Positions 37,790 to 47,355 of a DNA stretch of 64,000 nt are shown here, piece by piece. A program made the position numbers and the translations under genes. The notes below the pieces were generated by a model. It saw only the letters and a list, made by a program, of their open reading frames with translations, did not search any database and had not been told where the DNA came from. This stretch comes from Arthrobacter mangrovi (GTDB taxonomy: Bacteria; Actinomycetota; Actinomycetes; Actinomycetales; Micrococcaceae), in contig NZ_BRVS01000005.1 of assembly GCF_026011795.1 (NCBI RefSeq), positions 310,001 through 374,000 on the forward strand, read 5' to 3'. Position 1 is the first letter of the stretch, and every line of letters starts with the position of its first letter.

Positions 37790-39369
37790 GGGCCGCCAGC
37801 GAACTGGAGCGGCCGTCCGGCTTCGATCCCCTGGCCTTCACCCGTGCGGCGGCCCGGCGGCATCCGGCCCGGACCACGGCGGAGAGCTTCGCCGACACCT
37901 ACCAGGTCCTGCTCGCGGCAGCGGTGGCGCTCGCCTACGCCGGCGCCGTGCTGAACGGCCTGCTGGAGGGGCTGCTGGTCGAATCAGGCGCCGTTCTGAC
38001 GCGGCAGCTTTCGCCCGGCACCGCGCAGCTGGCGGGTGAAGTCGCCGTCCATCTGGCGCTGCTGTGCGCAGCGGCGGCCGCCCTGAAGCTGTTCCTGCGC
38101 GTGGGTCCGGTCTCAGCCACGCCGGCGCAGGCCCACTGGTGGCTCGGCCTGCCCGTCGACCGCCGGAAGGTCCTGGCATGGCCCGCTGCGGCCGGGCTGG
38201 CGAGGGCCGCGGCCACCGCAGGCCTGGTGTTCGTCCCGGTGGCGGCGCTCGCGGATCCTGCGCATGGCGCCGCCTCCGTTGTCCTCGGCTGCCTTGCGGC
38301 CGCCGGGCTGGGCGCCGTCCTCTTCCTCGCCGGCGCGCTCATCCAGCTGGCGCGGCTGCAGCGTCCCGTCCACCGGCTGCTGTCGGCCATGGTGGCCGCC
38401 GTGCTGCTGGTCGTGCCCACGCCGCTGGCTGCATACGCCGCGAGTTCGGCCGGGGTGGAGTCCGTGCTGCCGCTGTCGCCGTCATCATGGCCGCTGCTGG
38501 TGCTCCACGGTGCGGCCTGGCCGCTGGCAGCCCTGGCGGTCCTGGTCCTGGCCAGCGCAGCTGCGGCCGGGATGCTGCTCGACCGGCTGACGGCTGGCGA
38601 GCTGGTCGCCAGCGGGCAGGCAGCCGGCCAGGCCTCGGCCGCCTTCTATTTCGGTGACGCCGGCGTCCTCCGCGGGGTCCTGGCACCGGAGGGGAAAGCG
38701 AAATCATGGTTCGCCCCGGCAGGGAAACCGGCTTCCGCTTTCCGGATCCTCATCGAGGCGGACGCCCTGGCATTCCTGCGCGCACCGGCCAGGACCGGCT
38801 GGATCCTCCTTTGCGGACTTCTGCCGGCTGCCGTCGCCAACATCGCCGGCGCAGGCAGCGCAGTGCTGGTGGGCATGTCGCTCCTGGCCAGCGCCGGCAT
38901 CGCCACCGCCGGGACATCCGCGGCCGCCAGGAGCTGGGCCGCCAGGCCGGCCTTGGAAGCCGGCCTGCCGATCAGCAAGGCCGGAGCCCGTCTCGCCCAC
39001 GCCGTGCTGCCCGCGGTGCTGCTGGCAGGGTGGGCTGCGGTCGCCTTCGGAACGCTCCTGGCCATGGGTGCGACCAGGCCCCTGAGCCTGGCCCTCGGCG
39101 CGGTGGCTGCCCTCGGCCTTGCCGGCGCCGCCGTGCGCGGCGCCTACAGGCCGGAACCAGGCTGGGCGGATCCGGCGGCCGTGCCATGGAACTACTTGGC
39201 GGCCAGGGCGGCCTCCTCGTACCTGGCCGGGCCGGACTTCACCTTCGTGGCCGTGCTGCCCGTCCTCGCTGCGATCCTCACCGGCGAAGCGGGCTGGTGG
39301 CTCGTCCCGCTCCAGCTGGCCTGCAGCGGGTTCTGCCTGTGGCGGGGCACCCGGGACCGCGGGCGCTGA
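37786..39369 (+). CDS. ABC-transporter-associated integral membrane protein (possibly DUF6297-type)
   Basis: 527 residues from the GTG at 37786. About eleven to twelve hydrophobic segments run through the chain, with a central cytoplasmic part around 290-330. It is the coupled partner of the ATPase encoded just before. Large Ala/Leu/Gly-rich permeases of this size paired with one ATPase occur in actinobacteria (DUF6297-like, from memory). The substrate is unknown. Confidence 0.75.
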   Translation: MRAASELERPSGFDPLAFTRAAARRHPARTTAESFADTYQVLLAAAVALAYAGAVLNGLLEGLLVESGAVLTRQLSPGTAQLAGEVAVHLALLCAAAAALKLFLRVGPVSATPAQAHWWLGLPVDRRKVLAWPAAAGLARAAATAGLVFVPVAALADPAHGAASVVLGCLAAAGLGAVLFLAGALIQLARLQRPVHRLLSAMVAAVLLVVPTPLAAYAASSAGVESVLPLSPSSWPLLVLHGAAWPLAALAVLVLASAAAAGMLLDRLTAGELVASGQAAGQASAAFYFGDAGVLRGVLAPEGKAKSWFAPAGKPASAFRILIEADALAFLRAPARTGWILLCGLLPAAVANIAGAGSAVLVGMSLLASAGIATAGTSAAARSWAARPALEAGLPISKAGARLAHAVLPAVLLAGWAAVAFGTLLAMGATRPLSLALGAVAALGLAGAAVRGAYRPEPGWADPAAVPWNYLAARAASSYLAGPDFTFVAVLPVLAAILTGEAGWWLVPLQLACSGFCLWRGTRDRGR

Positions 39370-39391
39370 GGTTCCCAGCACGGACCGCGAT

Positions 39392-39438
39392 GGGGAGAAC
39401 TCCCCCTGGCCGCCGCGCGGCTGCCGCTGGGCTAGGCT
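39392..39438 (+). promoter_or_regulatory. GGGGAG-NN-CTCCCC palindrome and -10 box upstream of the methyltransferase gene
   Basis: The palindrome GGGGAG-AA-CTCCCC lies at 39392-39405 and a -10-like TAGGCT at 39433-39438, 27 bp further, seven bases before the ATG at 39446 (possibly leaderless). The same palindrome, with the bases CGAT on its left flank, occurs at 60373-60386 and 61802-61815 in front of the T7SS-like operons. Confidence 0.6.
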
Positions 39439-39445
39439 TGAATCC

Positions 39446-40696
39446 ATGGCTTCGGAGAACATCGCACCCATTCTCACGCCCGCGGGATGGGAGCTGCTCA
39501 ACTCCCTGGGCCCCTATTCCGAGGCCGACAGCCTGAAGACCAGCACCGCGCTGCGCAAGGCCGGCCACTCCCCCGAGCTCATCTCGGCGGCGCTGACCCA
39601 GTCCAAGCTGCGTGGCAAGGCGGAGGCCAAATTCGGCCCGTTCGCCTCCAATATGCTTTTCACCCAGGCGGGACTGGAACAGGCGACCCGGCTGAACATC
39701 GCGGCCCTGCACGCCCAGCGCTTCGTCGCCGCCGGCGTCGAACACGTCGCGGACCTGGGCTGCGGCATCGGCGCGGACGCCCTGGCCCTGGCAACGCTGG
39801 AACGCCGGGTCACCGCCGTCGAACGCGATGAGACCACCGCCGCCGTGGCGACGATCAACCTGATGCCCTGGCCCAACGCGACCGTGGTCAACGCGGAAGC
39901 GCAGGACGTGGATCTGGCCGGCATCGATGGCGTCTGGCTGGATCCGGCCAGGAGGACGACGACGACGTCAGGCACCACCCGTTTGTTCGACCCGGAGGCG
40001 TTTTCCCCGCCGCTGTCCTTCGTGGAACAGCTGGCCGACCGGGGCCTGCCGGTCGGGGTGAAGATGGGGCCGGGCATCCCGCACGAGGCACTGCCCGCCG
40101 GCTGCGAAGCGCAGTGGGTGTCGGTGGACGGCGAAGTGACCGAGGCGGCGCTCTGGTTCAACGCACTGGCCCGTCCCGGCGTTCGCCGCGCGGCGCTGGT
40201 GATCGGACACGGAGGCTCGGCGGAGATCACCAGCGGCGTCGACTTCGATCCGGCCAGCCAGGACGTGGAGCTCGGCCCGGCCGAGGGCTACCTCTACGAA
40301 CCGGACGGAGCGGTGATCCGGGCCGGGCTGGTGGCGGACGTGGCCCGGCAGCTGAACGGGCACCTGCTGGATGAGCACATCGCCTACTTCTGCGCGCCCG
40401 AACTCATCGAGTCGCCGTTTGCCCGCGCGTACAAGGTGCTCGAGGTGCACCATTACAACATCAAGAAGCTCAAGGCGTGGGTGAAGGCCAACCGGATCGG
40501 CACGCTGGAGATCAAGAAACGCGGCACCTCGGTCACGCCGGAGGAGCTGCGCAAGACCCTGCTGACCGGCTCAGGCAAGGGACCGAACAAGGCGACGCTG
40601 GTGCTCACCCGGATCGGCGAGGACCGGGTCGCCATTGTGGTGGAGCCCGTGCCGGGACCGGGCCACCGCAGCCGCAGCCGCGACGTCAGGCCGTAA
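39446..40696 (+). CDS. Class I SAM-dependent methyltransferase with THUMP-like C-terminal domain
   Basis: 416 residues from MASENIAPILTPAGW. The N-terminal helical part is followed by the SAM-binding motif VADLGCGIGADALALATLE, VTAVERDETTAAVA and the GVWLDPARRT motif. The C-terminal THUMP-like region has SPFARAYKVLEVHHYNIKKL (split) and LEIKKRGTSVTPEELRKTL. The last region is typical of a bacterial family of putative RNA methyltransferases; the substrate is unproven. Its promoter carries the palindrome shared with the island at 57-62 kb. Confidence 0.85.
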   Translation: MASENIAPILTPAGWELLNSLGPYSEADSLKTSTALRKAGHSPELISAALTQSKLRGKAEAKFGPFASNMLFTQAGLEQATRLNIAALHAQRFVAAGVEHVADLGCGIGADALALATLERRVTAVERDETTAAVATINLMPWPNATVVNAEAQDVDLAGIDGVWLDPARRTTTTSGTTRLFDPEAFSPPLSFVEQLADRGLPVGVKMGPGIPHEALPAGCEAQWVSVDGEVTEAALWFNALARPGVRRAALVIGHGGSAEITSGVDFDPASQDVELGPAEGYLYEPDGAVIRAGLVADVARQLNGHLLDEHIAYFCAPELIESPFARAYKVLEVHHYNIKKLKAWVKANRIGTLEIKKRGTSVTPEELRKTLLTGSGKGPNKATLVLTRIGEDRVAIVVEPVPGPGHRSRSRDVRP

Positions 40697-40745
40697 GAAG
40701 GGCCGGCGGTGCGGCCGGCGCGGGTCCTCACAGCCCGCGGCCTGC

Positions 40746-42386
40746 TCAGCCGCAGCCGGTGCCGGCCTTGAACTCCCCGACGTCCGCCGGCAGCTTGCCG
40801 GGCGCGCCGGCCTCGCCGGTCAGGTAGTCCAGCAGCGCCTCGAAAGCCGCCGGGGTGTCCCCGTACAGCGCCGCCTTGGTCTTGCCCTGCGAGAGCTCCA
40901 GCCCCCACGGCTCCGCCAGGGACACAACGACGTCGCCGGTACCGGACTCCCGGCCGGCCAGCAGCGTCACCACCGGGCCGGAACCGACCTGCAGCCCGCG
41001 GGAGCGCGCGGCCTCGGCCAGCCGCTCGTTGGCTGCCGGGTCCGCTCCCTGGATGGTCAGCGCGCCGTCGACCTGGCCGCCCTTGCACTGCCCGGTCAGG
41101 ACCGTCAGCGCGGCGGCCGAGGCGGACTCGGCCTCGTCGGCATGGGTGCCGACCTCCTCGAGGGAGGCCACCTGCGCGATCGATTTCTGCCACAGCTGCA
41201 GGGTGGCCACGCGCGTGGCAGCCTCGTCCAGCCGCTTCTCGCTCAGCGTGCCGTCCTCCACCGCGGCCAGAATGGCGGCGTGCGCTTCATAGACGTCGGT
41301 CGGCATCAGCAGCAGGTCCGCGCCGGCGGCGAGCGCCATGGGTGCCGCCCTCCCGCCCGGGTAGGCGTTCTCCACGGCGCCCATATTGAGCGCGTCCGTG
41401 ACGATGACGCCCTCGAACCCGAGCCCGCGCAGCGCCTTATAGCTGGGCGCCGAAAGCGAGGACGGAACGCCGGGTTCCAGCGCGTTGACGGCGATGTGGC
41501 CCATCATCATGACCGGAGCCCCGGCATCGATAGCGGCCTGGAAAGGCTTCCAGTCGCGCGCCTCCAGCTCGGCCAGCGGGGCGTCCTGGACCGGCAGGTC
41601 CAGATGCGAATCAGTGGTCACCGAGCCGTGCCCCGGAAAGTGCTTGACGCTGGGCAGCACGCCGGCGCTCTCGAAACCCTCGAGCAGGGCCGGGACCTGG
41701 GCCGACGCCGGTACCGGCTCGCTGCCGAGCGAACGCGCCCCGATGGTGGGGTCGGCCGGGCCGATGGTCAGGTCGACGCTGGGCGCGTGGTCCATCGTGA
41801 AGCCGAGCGCGGACAGCTCCGTGGCCATGGCCGCCATCGAATCCCGCGAGACGTCCTTGTCCGCGGCGGCCCCGTAGGTCATCGGCGTGGGCCACTCGGT
41901 CAGCGGCGCCCGCAGCCGGGACACCAGCCCGCCCTCCTGGTCCACCGAGATGATGCCTGGCCAGTCCCGGCCGTCGAACATCGCGTCCTGCAGGGTCTTG
42001 TTGACTTCGGCCATCGCCGCGACGTCCACCGTGCCGTCCGGCGCCGTCGGGACGTTGTCGCCCATGATGATGCTGCCGCCCAGGTGCAGCTTCTTGATCG
42101 CTTCCACTTGCGGCGCGGGATCGGTGCCGGCGAAGAACGCCACCATCACCTGTCCCGCCTTTTCGGCGACGCTCATCGCGGAGACGGCGGCAGCGGCGTC
42201 GTCGTAATCCTGCTGGCTGGGCCCCCACGAGAGCGCGGCGTCCTGTGTAGGGGTGGCGGACGCGGACGACGGCGGGGCGCCGGTTCCGTCCTGGGGTGCG
42301 GGCGGTGCGGTGGTGCAGGCGGCCAGCAGCAGGGACGAGGCCGCCAGCATACCCAACGCCAGGCGGCGGGAACCGAGCAATTTCAC
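40746..42386 (-). CDS. Glycoside hydrolase family 3 beta-N-acetylhexosaminidase-like lipoprotein
   Basis: 546 residues, GTG start at 42386, with lipobox LLAAC (Cys24). The GH3 domain has NagZ-type motifs: SVDQEGGLVSRL, the catalytic dyad region VKHFPGHGSVTTDSH with Asp/His, and nucleophile Asp in VIVTDALNMGAV. A C-terminal Rossmann-like domain follows (VVTLLAGRESGTGDVVVSLA). It is probably anchored outside the membrane and removes N-acetylglucosamine from peptidoglycan fragments or other glycans. Confidence 0.9.
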   Translation of the reverse strand: MKLLGSRRLALGMLAASSLLLAACTTAPPAPQDGTGAPPSSASATPTQDAALSWGPSQQDYDDAAAAVSAMSVAEKAGQVMVAFFAGTDPAPQVEAIKKLHLGGSIIMGDNVPTAPDGTVDVAAMAEVNKTLQDAMFDGRDWPGIISVDQEGGLVSRLRAPLTEWPTPMTYGAAADKDVSRDSMAAMATELSALGFTMDHAPSVDLTIGPADPTIGARSLGSEPVPASAQVPALLEGFESAGVLPSVKHFPGHGSVTTDSHLDLPVQDAPLAELEARDWKPFQAAIDAGAPVMMMGHIAVNALEPGVPSSLSAPSYKALRGLGFEGVIVTDALNMGAVENAYPGGRAAPMALAAGADLLLMPTDVYEAHAAILAAVEDGTLSEKRLDEAATRVATLQLWQKSIAQVASLEEVGTHADEAESASAAALTVLTGQCKGGQVDGALTIQGADPAANERLAEAARSRGLQVGSGPVVTLLAGRESGTGDVVVSLAEPWGLELSQGKTKAALYGDTPAAFEALLDYLTGEAGAPGKLPADVGEFKAGTGCG

Positions 42387-42503
42387 GTACCTGACCGTAC
42401 CACTGCGTAGAATCGAGATAGGTCCTCCGCCGCAGCGCTGCGTGCCGGAAACACAGTTCCGGCGCAGGGTGCCGGACGACAACGCAGCAGATCAGGAGCC
42501 GGT

Positions 42504-43649
42504 TTGAATATCGATTTCGCGCATTCGGCGCAGTCCACCCTCGGCGTCGAATGGGAGCTCGCCTTGGTTGACGCCGAGAGCGGCGAACTCGTGTCCGCGG
42601 CGGAAAAGGTCCTCCGCGAGCTGTCGCGCAACCACCCGGATCTGAAGGATGACGATGAGCATCCGCACGTGAAGCAGGAGCTGCTGCTCAACACCGTGGA
42701 GCTGGTCACCGGAATCTGCACCTCCGTGGAACAGGCCAAGGACGAGCTGGCCAGCGGCATGGCCTCGGTGCGCGACGTGACGGACCCCATGGGGATCGAG
42801 CTCTTCTGCGCCGGCAGCCACCCGTTCGCCGCGCCGCGGTCGCAGCGCGTGACGGACAAGGAACGCTACGCCAAGCTGATCGACCGGACGCAGTGGTGGG
42901 GCCAGCAGATGGTGATCTACGGCGTCCACGTGCATGTGGGGCTGGACCACCGGGACAAGGCCCTGCCGGTCCTGGACGGCCTGATCAACTACTTCCCGCA
43001 TTTCCAGGCGCTCTCCGCGTCGTCGCCCTATTGGGGCGGGGAGGACACCGGGTACGCCTCGCAGCGGGCGCTGATGTTCCAGCAACTGCCCACCGCCGGG
43101 CTGCCGTTCCAGTTCCCGGCGTGGGCCAACTACGAAGACTACGTGCAGGACATGTTCACCACCGGGGTGATCGACACGCTGAGCGAGATCCGCTGGGACG
43201 TGCGGCCGGTGGCGGCGCTGGGCACCATCGAGATGCGCATCTGCGACGGGATGTCCTCGCTGCAGGACGTCGGCGCGATCGCCGCGCTGACCCAGTGCCT
43301 GGTGGATGAGTTCTCCACGGTGCTGGACGAGGGCTGGGCCATTCCGACCATGCCGCCGTGGCACGTGCAGGAGAACAAGTGGCGCGCCGCGCGCTACGGA
43401 TTGGACGCGATCGTCATCCTGGACGGCGCCGGCCGCGAGAAACTCGTCACCGACCATCTGCGCGAGGACGTGCTCAACCGGCTGGAACCCGTGGCCAGGA
43501 AGCTTGGGTGCAGCAACGAACTGGCGGACGTGGAAAAGATCATCGAGCGCGGTGCCGGCTACCAGCGGCAGCGCCGGGTGGCGGCGGAGAACGACGGCGA
43601 TCTGCGCGCGGTCGTCCTCGACGCGGTCCGGCAGATGCGCGAAGTCTAG
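42504..43649 (+). CDS. YbdK family carboxylate-amine ligase (GCS2-type)
   Basis: 381 residues, TTG start after AGGAGCC. The GCS2 fold has LGVEWELALVDAESGEL (metal-binding Glu pair) near the N-terminus, QELLLNTVELVTGICTS, YGVHVHVGLDHRDKALPV, and SEIRWDVRPVAALGTIEMRI with the ATP/metal site. Members ligate glutamate to an amine such as cysteine; YbdK has weak gamma-glutamylcysteine activity. It is often annotated as glutamate-cysteine ligase, but the physiological substrate is uncertain in a mycothiol-type bacterium. Confidence 0.88.
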   Translation: MNIDFAHSAQSTLGVEWELALVDAESGELVSAAEKVLRELSRNHPDLKDDDEHPHVKQELLLNTVELVTGICTSVEQAKDELASGMASVRDVTDPMGIELFCAGSHPFAAPRSQRVTDKERYAKLIDRTQWWGQQMVIYGVHVHVGLDHRDKALPVLDGLINYFPHFQALSASSPYWGGEDTGYASQRALMFQQLPTAGLPFQFPAWANYEDYVQDMFTTGVIDTLSEIRWDVRPVAALGTIEMRICDGMSSLQDVGAIAALTQCLVDEFSTVLDEGWAIPTMPPWHVQENKWRAARYGLDAIVILDGAGREKLVTDHLREDVLNRLEPVARKLGCSNELADVEKIIERGAGYQRQRRVAAENDGDLRAVVLDAVRQMREV

Positions 43650-43667
43650 GCTCGGGAAGGAGCCAGG

Positions 43668-44201
43668 ATGGGTCCAGATCCGCAGGACTCCGGGGCGGCA
43701 GGCCTCGCGGGCGCGTTCCGGGCCGCCTTCTCCGGCCATCCCGCGGCCGTCGCGATCGTCACCGCGGCAGGACCGGACGGACCCGCCGGGATTACGGCGT
43801 CCTCGGTGATTTCGGTGTCCGCGGAACCGCCGGTGCTGGCCGTTTCCATCACCCCCGGCACCGAGTCCGGCGCCGCCCTGCTGGCCGGTGAAGCGCTGGC
43901 CGTCCACCTGCTCACCACCGCCAACCGGCGGCTCGCCGAACTATTCGCGACACCCGGTTCGCGCCGCTTCGGCTTCGACATGGACTGGCATACGGCGCCG
44001 ACGGGCGAACCCGTCCTCCGGGGTGTCGGCACGGTGCTGCTATGCAAACCGCTCGACAGGATGGCCGCCGGGACCGGTGTCGTGCTGGCCGCACAGGTCC
44101 AACAGATTCTCGAGGGCGGCTCATCCGCCCCGCCGCTGGTGTACCGCCGCCGGACCTACTATGCCCTGGACGACTGGTCCATCCTGCGCACCCGGACCTG
44201 A
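43668..44201 (+). CDS. Flavin reductase family protein
   Basis: 177 residues, ATG after GGAAGGAG. The FMN-binding flavin-reductase-like barrel shows FRAAFSGHPAAVAIVTAAGPDG, GITASSVISVSAEPPVLAVSI (FMN phosphate site), LAVHLLTTANRRLAELFA and a C-terminal PLVYRRRTYYAL. Members supply reduced flavin to monooxygenases or reduce flavin with NAD(P)H. No monooxygenase gene is adjacent. Confidence 0.85.
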   Translation: MGPDPQDSGAAGLAGAFRAAFSGHPAAVAIVTAAGPDGPAGITASSVISVSAEPPVLAVSITPGTESGAALLAGEALAVHLLTTANRRLAELFATPGSRRFGFDMDWHTAPTGEPVLRGVGTVLLCKPLDRMAAGTGVVLAAQVQQILEGGSSAPPLVYRRRTYYALDDWSILRTRT

Positions 44202-44250
44202 CGGCCCCGCATCCTCACTTGGTTCGGGGTTGGCGGCAGGACCCGCAGCG

Positions 44251-44796
44251 TCAGCCCGCACGGGCCTGTGGCGTGCCCCGGCGGCCGCGGTAGCGATGGA
44301 CCGCGTCCGTATTGCCGCACCGCGCGGAGCAGTACGCGCGGCGGCCCCCGCGGCTGGTGTCCGCGAAGACCCGCCGGCAGCCGGCACGCGCGCAGGCGCC
44401 AAGGCGGGCCCCTCCCGCCTCGGTGATGAAGATGGCAAGTCCCCCGGCGGTCATCCCCCGGACCCGCTCGATCACGCTGTCCTGCGGGTCCGCGAAGTGC
44501 ATGTGCGGGAGCATGCCGTCGTGGGCAGTGAGGAAGACGCGCCGGACTCCCTGGTCCAGGAGGGTGTTGACGACGGCGCAGCGGACGTCCTCACCCTCGG
44601 CGGTGAAGACCGACCGCAGCATGCCGGCCCAGCTCCTCAGCCCTTGTTCCGCAGCCGCGTCCAGCTCCGCCTGCCGGACGAAAAAGCGCGCCAGGAGCTC
44701 CTCGAGCGCACCAACGTCCCAGTTGTCCGTGTCCAGCATGTTGACGAGCTCCTCGGCCAGCCGCACGCCGTTCATGTTGTCATGGTTGAACTGCAT
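44251..44796 (-). CDS. CGNR zinc-finger (ABATE domain) regulator
   Basis: 181 residues from MQFNHDNMNGVRLAEELVN. The N-terminal ABATE-like domain ends near 120; the C-terminal zinc finger has CARAGCRRVFADTSRGGRRAYC then SARCGNTDAVHRYRGR (split). The paired cysteines and the CGN motif are intact. The family binds DNA and usually regulates a neighbouring exporter. It is divergent from the MFS transporter gene 117 bp away. Confidence 0.85.
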   Translation of the reverse strand: MQFNHDNMNGVRLAEELVNMLDTDNWDVGALEELLARFFVRQAELDAAAEQGLRSWAGMLRSVFTAEGEDVRCAVVNTLLDQGVRRVFLTAHDGMLPHMHFADPQDSVIERVRGMTAGGLAIFITEAGGARLGACARAGCRRVFADTSRGGRRAYCSARCGNTDAVHRYRGRRGTPQARAG

Positions 44797-44913
44797 AAAC
44801 CCATGACAATACAGTCGTCTCGCGCACCTGTCTCCTCCGCGATCGCAGCCCGGACTCACCGGGCGGCGTCCGGGCTGGAGCAGCTGGCCCGACGACGAGG
44901 AGCCCCAAGCTAA

Positions 44914-46206
44914 GTGAACACCGCTCTGTCCGCGACGCGGACTACCCAGTCCCGCATCGTGCGGACCCTTTCCATCGCCCAGGTCTTCTCCGGACTGGGC
45001 AATGGCTCAACGCTGGCCTTGGGCTCGATCCTGGCGGTTGACCTGTCGGGGTCCGAAGCCCTGGCCGGGTCGGTGAATACGGCCTTGACCCTGGGGGCGG
45101 CCGTTTCCGCGATTCCGCTGTCCCAACTGGCCCTGGCCCGCGGGCGCCGCATCGCCCTGACCACCGGGCTTACCGCGGCCATCGCCGGCACCGCGCTCAT
45201 GGTCGGCGCCGTCGCCACCGGGCTGTTCGCGCTGCTGCTGGCGGGGGCTTTCCTGGTCGGCCTGGCCACCGCCGTGAACCTGCAGGCACGCTTCGCCGTC
45301 ACCGATCTGGCGGAGCCCTCCCGCCGGGGACGGGATCTGTCCCTGGTGGTCTGGGCGATCACGATCGGGGCGGTCGCCGGCCCCAACATGGTCTATCCCG
45401 GCGCGGTCCTGGCCGGCTGGCTGGGGATCCCGGCCCAGGCCGGGCCGTTCCTGATCTCGGCGGCCGGCATGGTCATCGGCGCCGCGATTGTCGCAGTGTT
45501 CCTGCGCCCCGACCCGTTGCTGACCCGCCGCGCCATGGACGGAAACGGACCAGAGCCCTCCGGCAGCAGCTCAAGCCTCTGGCGCGCCGGCTGGCAGATC
45601 GTGCGCGAGCACCCGACCGCCCGCGGCGCGGTCATCGCCGTGGTGACCGCGCATGCCGTGATGGTTGCCGTGATGTCCATGACGCCGCTGCATATCCAGC
45701 ACCATGCCGGGAACGCGGCCGGGAGCCCGGACACGATCGCCCTGATCGGCTTCACCATCTCCCTGCACATCGCGGGGATGTACGCGCTGTCCCCGCTGAT
45801 GGGCTGGCTGACCGACCGGATCGGAGCCGCACCGACCGTCCTGGCGGGCATGGCCACCCTCATGGCGGCGGTGGCGCTGACCGGGCTGCTGCCCGGCAGC
45901 ATGCCCGCCGTAACCGCGGGGCTCATCCTGCTCGGACTCGGCTGGTCCGCGGCCACCGTCGCCGGTTCCACCCTGCTCGTCGCCTCCCTCACGTCCTCCC
46001 AGCGCGTACCGGCGCAAGGCTTCTCCGACGCAACCATGTCGCTGGCCGGGGCCGTGGGCAGCGCCGTCGCGGGACCCGTCATGGGCCTCATCGGCTACTC
46101 GGGCATCAGCACCGTTGCCGCCCTCCTGATCGTTGCCTCGATCATGGCGCTGCTCCGCCTGTCCGCCGGCGCCCGCCGGCGGGAACCCACACCTCCCGGG
46201 CACTGA
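44914..46206 (+). CDS. MFS transporter
   Basis: 430 residues, GTG start after GAGGAGC. It has twelve predicted helices in two halves with a central loop (residues about 200-230, RRAMDGNGPEPSGSSSS). The A-motif-like loop LARGRRIALTTGL lies between helices 2 and 3, and GWLTDRIGAAPTVLAG is in the second half. It looks like a drug/metabolite efflux permease. The divergent CGNR gene is its likely regulator. Confidence 0.88.
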   Translation: MNTALSATRTTQSRIVRTLSIAQVFSGLGNGSTLALGSILAVDLSGSEALAGSVNTALTLGAAVSAIPLSQLALARGRRIALTTGLTAAIAGTALMVGAVATGLFALLLAGAFLVGLATAVNLQARFAVTDLAEPSRRGRDLSLVVWAITIGAVAGPNMVYPGAVLAGWLGIPAQAGPFLISAAGMVIGAAIVAVFLRPDPLLTRRAMDGNGPEPSGSSSSLWRAGWQIVREHPTARGAVIAVVTAHAVMVAVMSMTPLHIQHHAGNAAGSPDTIALIGFTISLHIAGMYALSPLMGWLTDRIGAAPTVLAGMATLMAAVALTGLLPGSMPAVTAGLILLGLGWSAATVAGSTLLVASLTSSQRVPAQGFSDATMSLAGAVGSAVAGPVMGLIGYSGISTVAALLIVASIMALLRLSAGARRREPTPPGH

Positions 46207-46287
46207 GGCCAACGCGGAAAGGACAACGCGGATAGGAGCGGGCCACCCGCCGGCCCTGAGGTCAGCCCGCCTAGCAGCCTGTCCCGC

Positions 46288-47355
46288 TTACAGGTGGATG
46301 CTGGTGACCGGCATGGAGGAGTCCGGGGCGAACGCGATGCCGGACGGTTCTCCCCCGGCCATGATGATCTGCGAGCCCAGCGCCGCCACCATCGCGCCGT
46401 TGTCCGTGCACAGGCTGATCGGCGGCACCCGCAGGGTGATCCCGTTGGCCGCGCAGCGCTCCTCCGTCAGCGCCCGCAGCCGCGAGTTGGCGGCCACTCC
46501 CCCGCCCAGCAGCAGGTTGCTGATGCCGTTCTCCGTGCACGCCAGCATGGCCTTGGCGGTGATCACGTCCACCACCGCCTCCTGGAAGGACGCGGCGATG
46601 TCCGCCACCGGGACCTCCTGGCCTGCGGCCTCGAACTGCTCGACGGCGCGGGCCACCGCGGTCTTCAGCCCCGAGAAGGACCAGTCGTAGCGGTGCGGGC
46701 CGGGAGCCTCGGCGGTGCCCATGTACTTCGGCTGGCTGAGGCCTCGCGGGAAGCGGATGGCCTTCGGGTTGCCCTCGCGCGCCAGCCGGTCGATCACCGG
46801 GCCGCCCGGATAGCCGAGCCCGAGGATCCGGGCCACCTTGTCGTACGCCTCGCCCGCGGCGTCGTCGATCGTGGAGCCGAGCAGTTCGACGTCGTCGGTA
46901 ATGGACTTCACGCGCAGGATCTCGGTGTGGCCGCCGGACACGAGCAGCGCGCCGAGGTTTTCCGGCAGTGCGCCGCCATCCAGCAGGCCCACGCCCACGT
47001 GCGCCACGAGGTGGTTGATGGCGAAGAGCGGCTTGCCCGTGGCGACCGCGAGCGCCTTGGCCGCGCAGACGCCGACCATCAGGGCGCCGGCCAGGCCCGG
47101 CCCGGAGGTCACGGCGAGCGCGTCCACTTCGTCGAGCGTCACGCCGGCGCTGTCCAGGGCCTGCTGCAGGGTCGGCACGAAGGCGTCCAGGTGGGCCCGC
47201 GAGGCGATCTCGGGGATGACGCCGCCGAACCGCACGTGCTCGTCCATGGAGGAGGACACGGTGTTGGTCAGCAGCGTGTCCCCGCGGACAATCCCGACAC
47301 CGGTCTCGTCGCAGGACGATTCGATGCCGAGCACCAATGGTTCCGTGCGGTTCAT
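46288..47355 (-). CDS. tsaD: tRNA N6-threonylcarbamoyladenosine (t6A) transferase TsaD
   Basis: 355 residues from [24 protein letters not shown]-fold motifs include the metal-binding [12 protein letters not shown] (two His), [29 protein letters not shown] and [16 protein letters not shown]. It transfers the threonylcarbamoyl group from TC-AMP to A37 of ANN-decoding tRNAs with TsaB and TsaE. Its start overlaps the rimI stop by 4 bp. Confidence 0.97.
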   Translation of the reverse strand: MNRTEPLVLGIESSCDETGVGIVRGDTLLTNTVSSSMDEHVRFGGVIPEIASRAHLDAFVPTLQQALDSAGVTLDEVDALAVTSGPGLAGALMVGVCAAKALAVATGKPLFAINHLVAHVGVGLLDGGALPENLGALLVSGGHTEILRVKSITDDVELLGSTIDDAAGEAYDKVARILGLGYPGGPVIDRLAREGNPKAIRFPRGLSQPKYMGTAEAPGPHRYDWSFSGLKTAVARAVEQFEAAGQEVPVADIAASFQEAVVDVITAKAMLACTENGISNLLLGGGVAANSRLRALTEERCAANGITLRVPPISLCTDNGAMVAALGSQIIMAGGEPSGIAFAPDSSMPVTSIHL

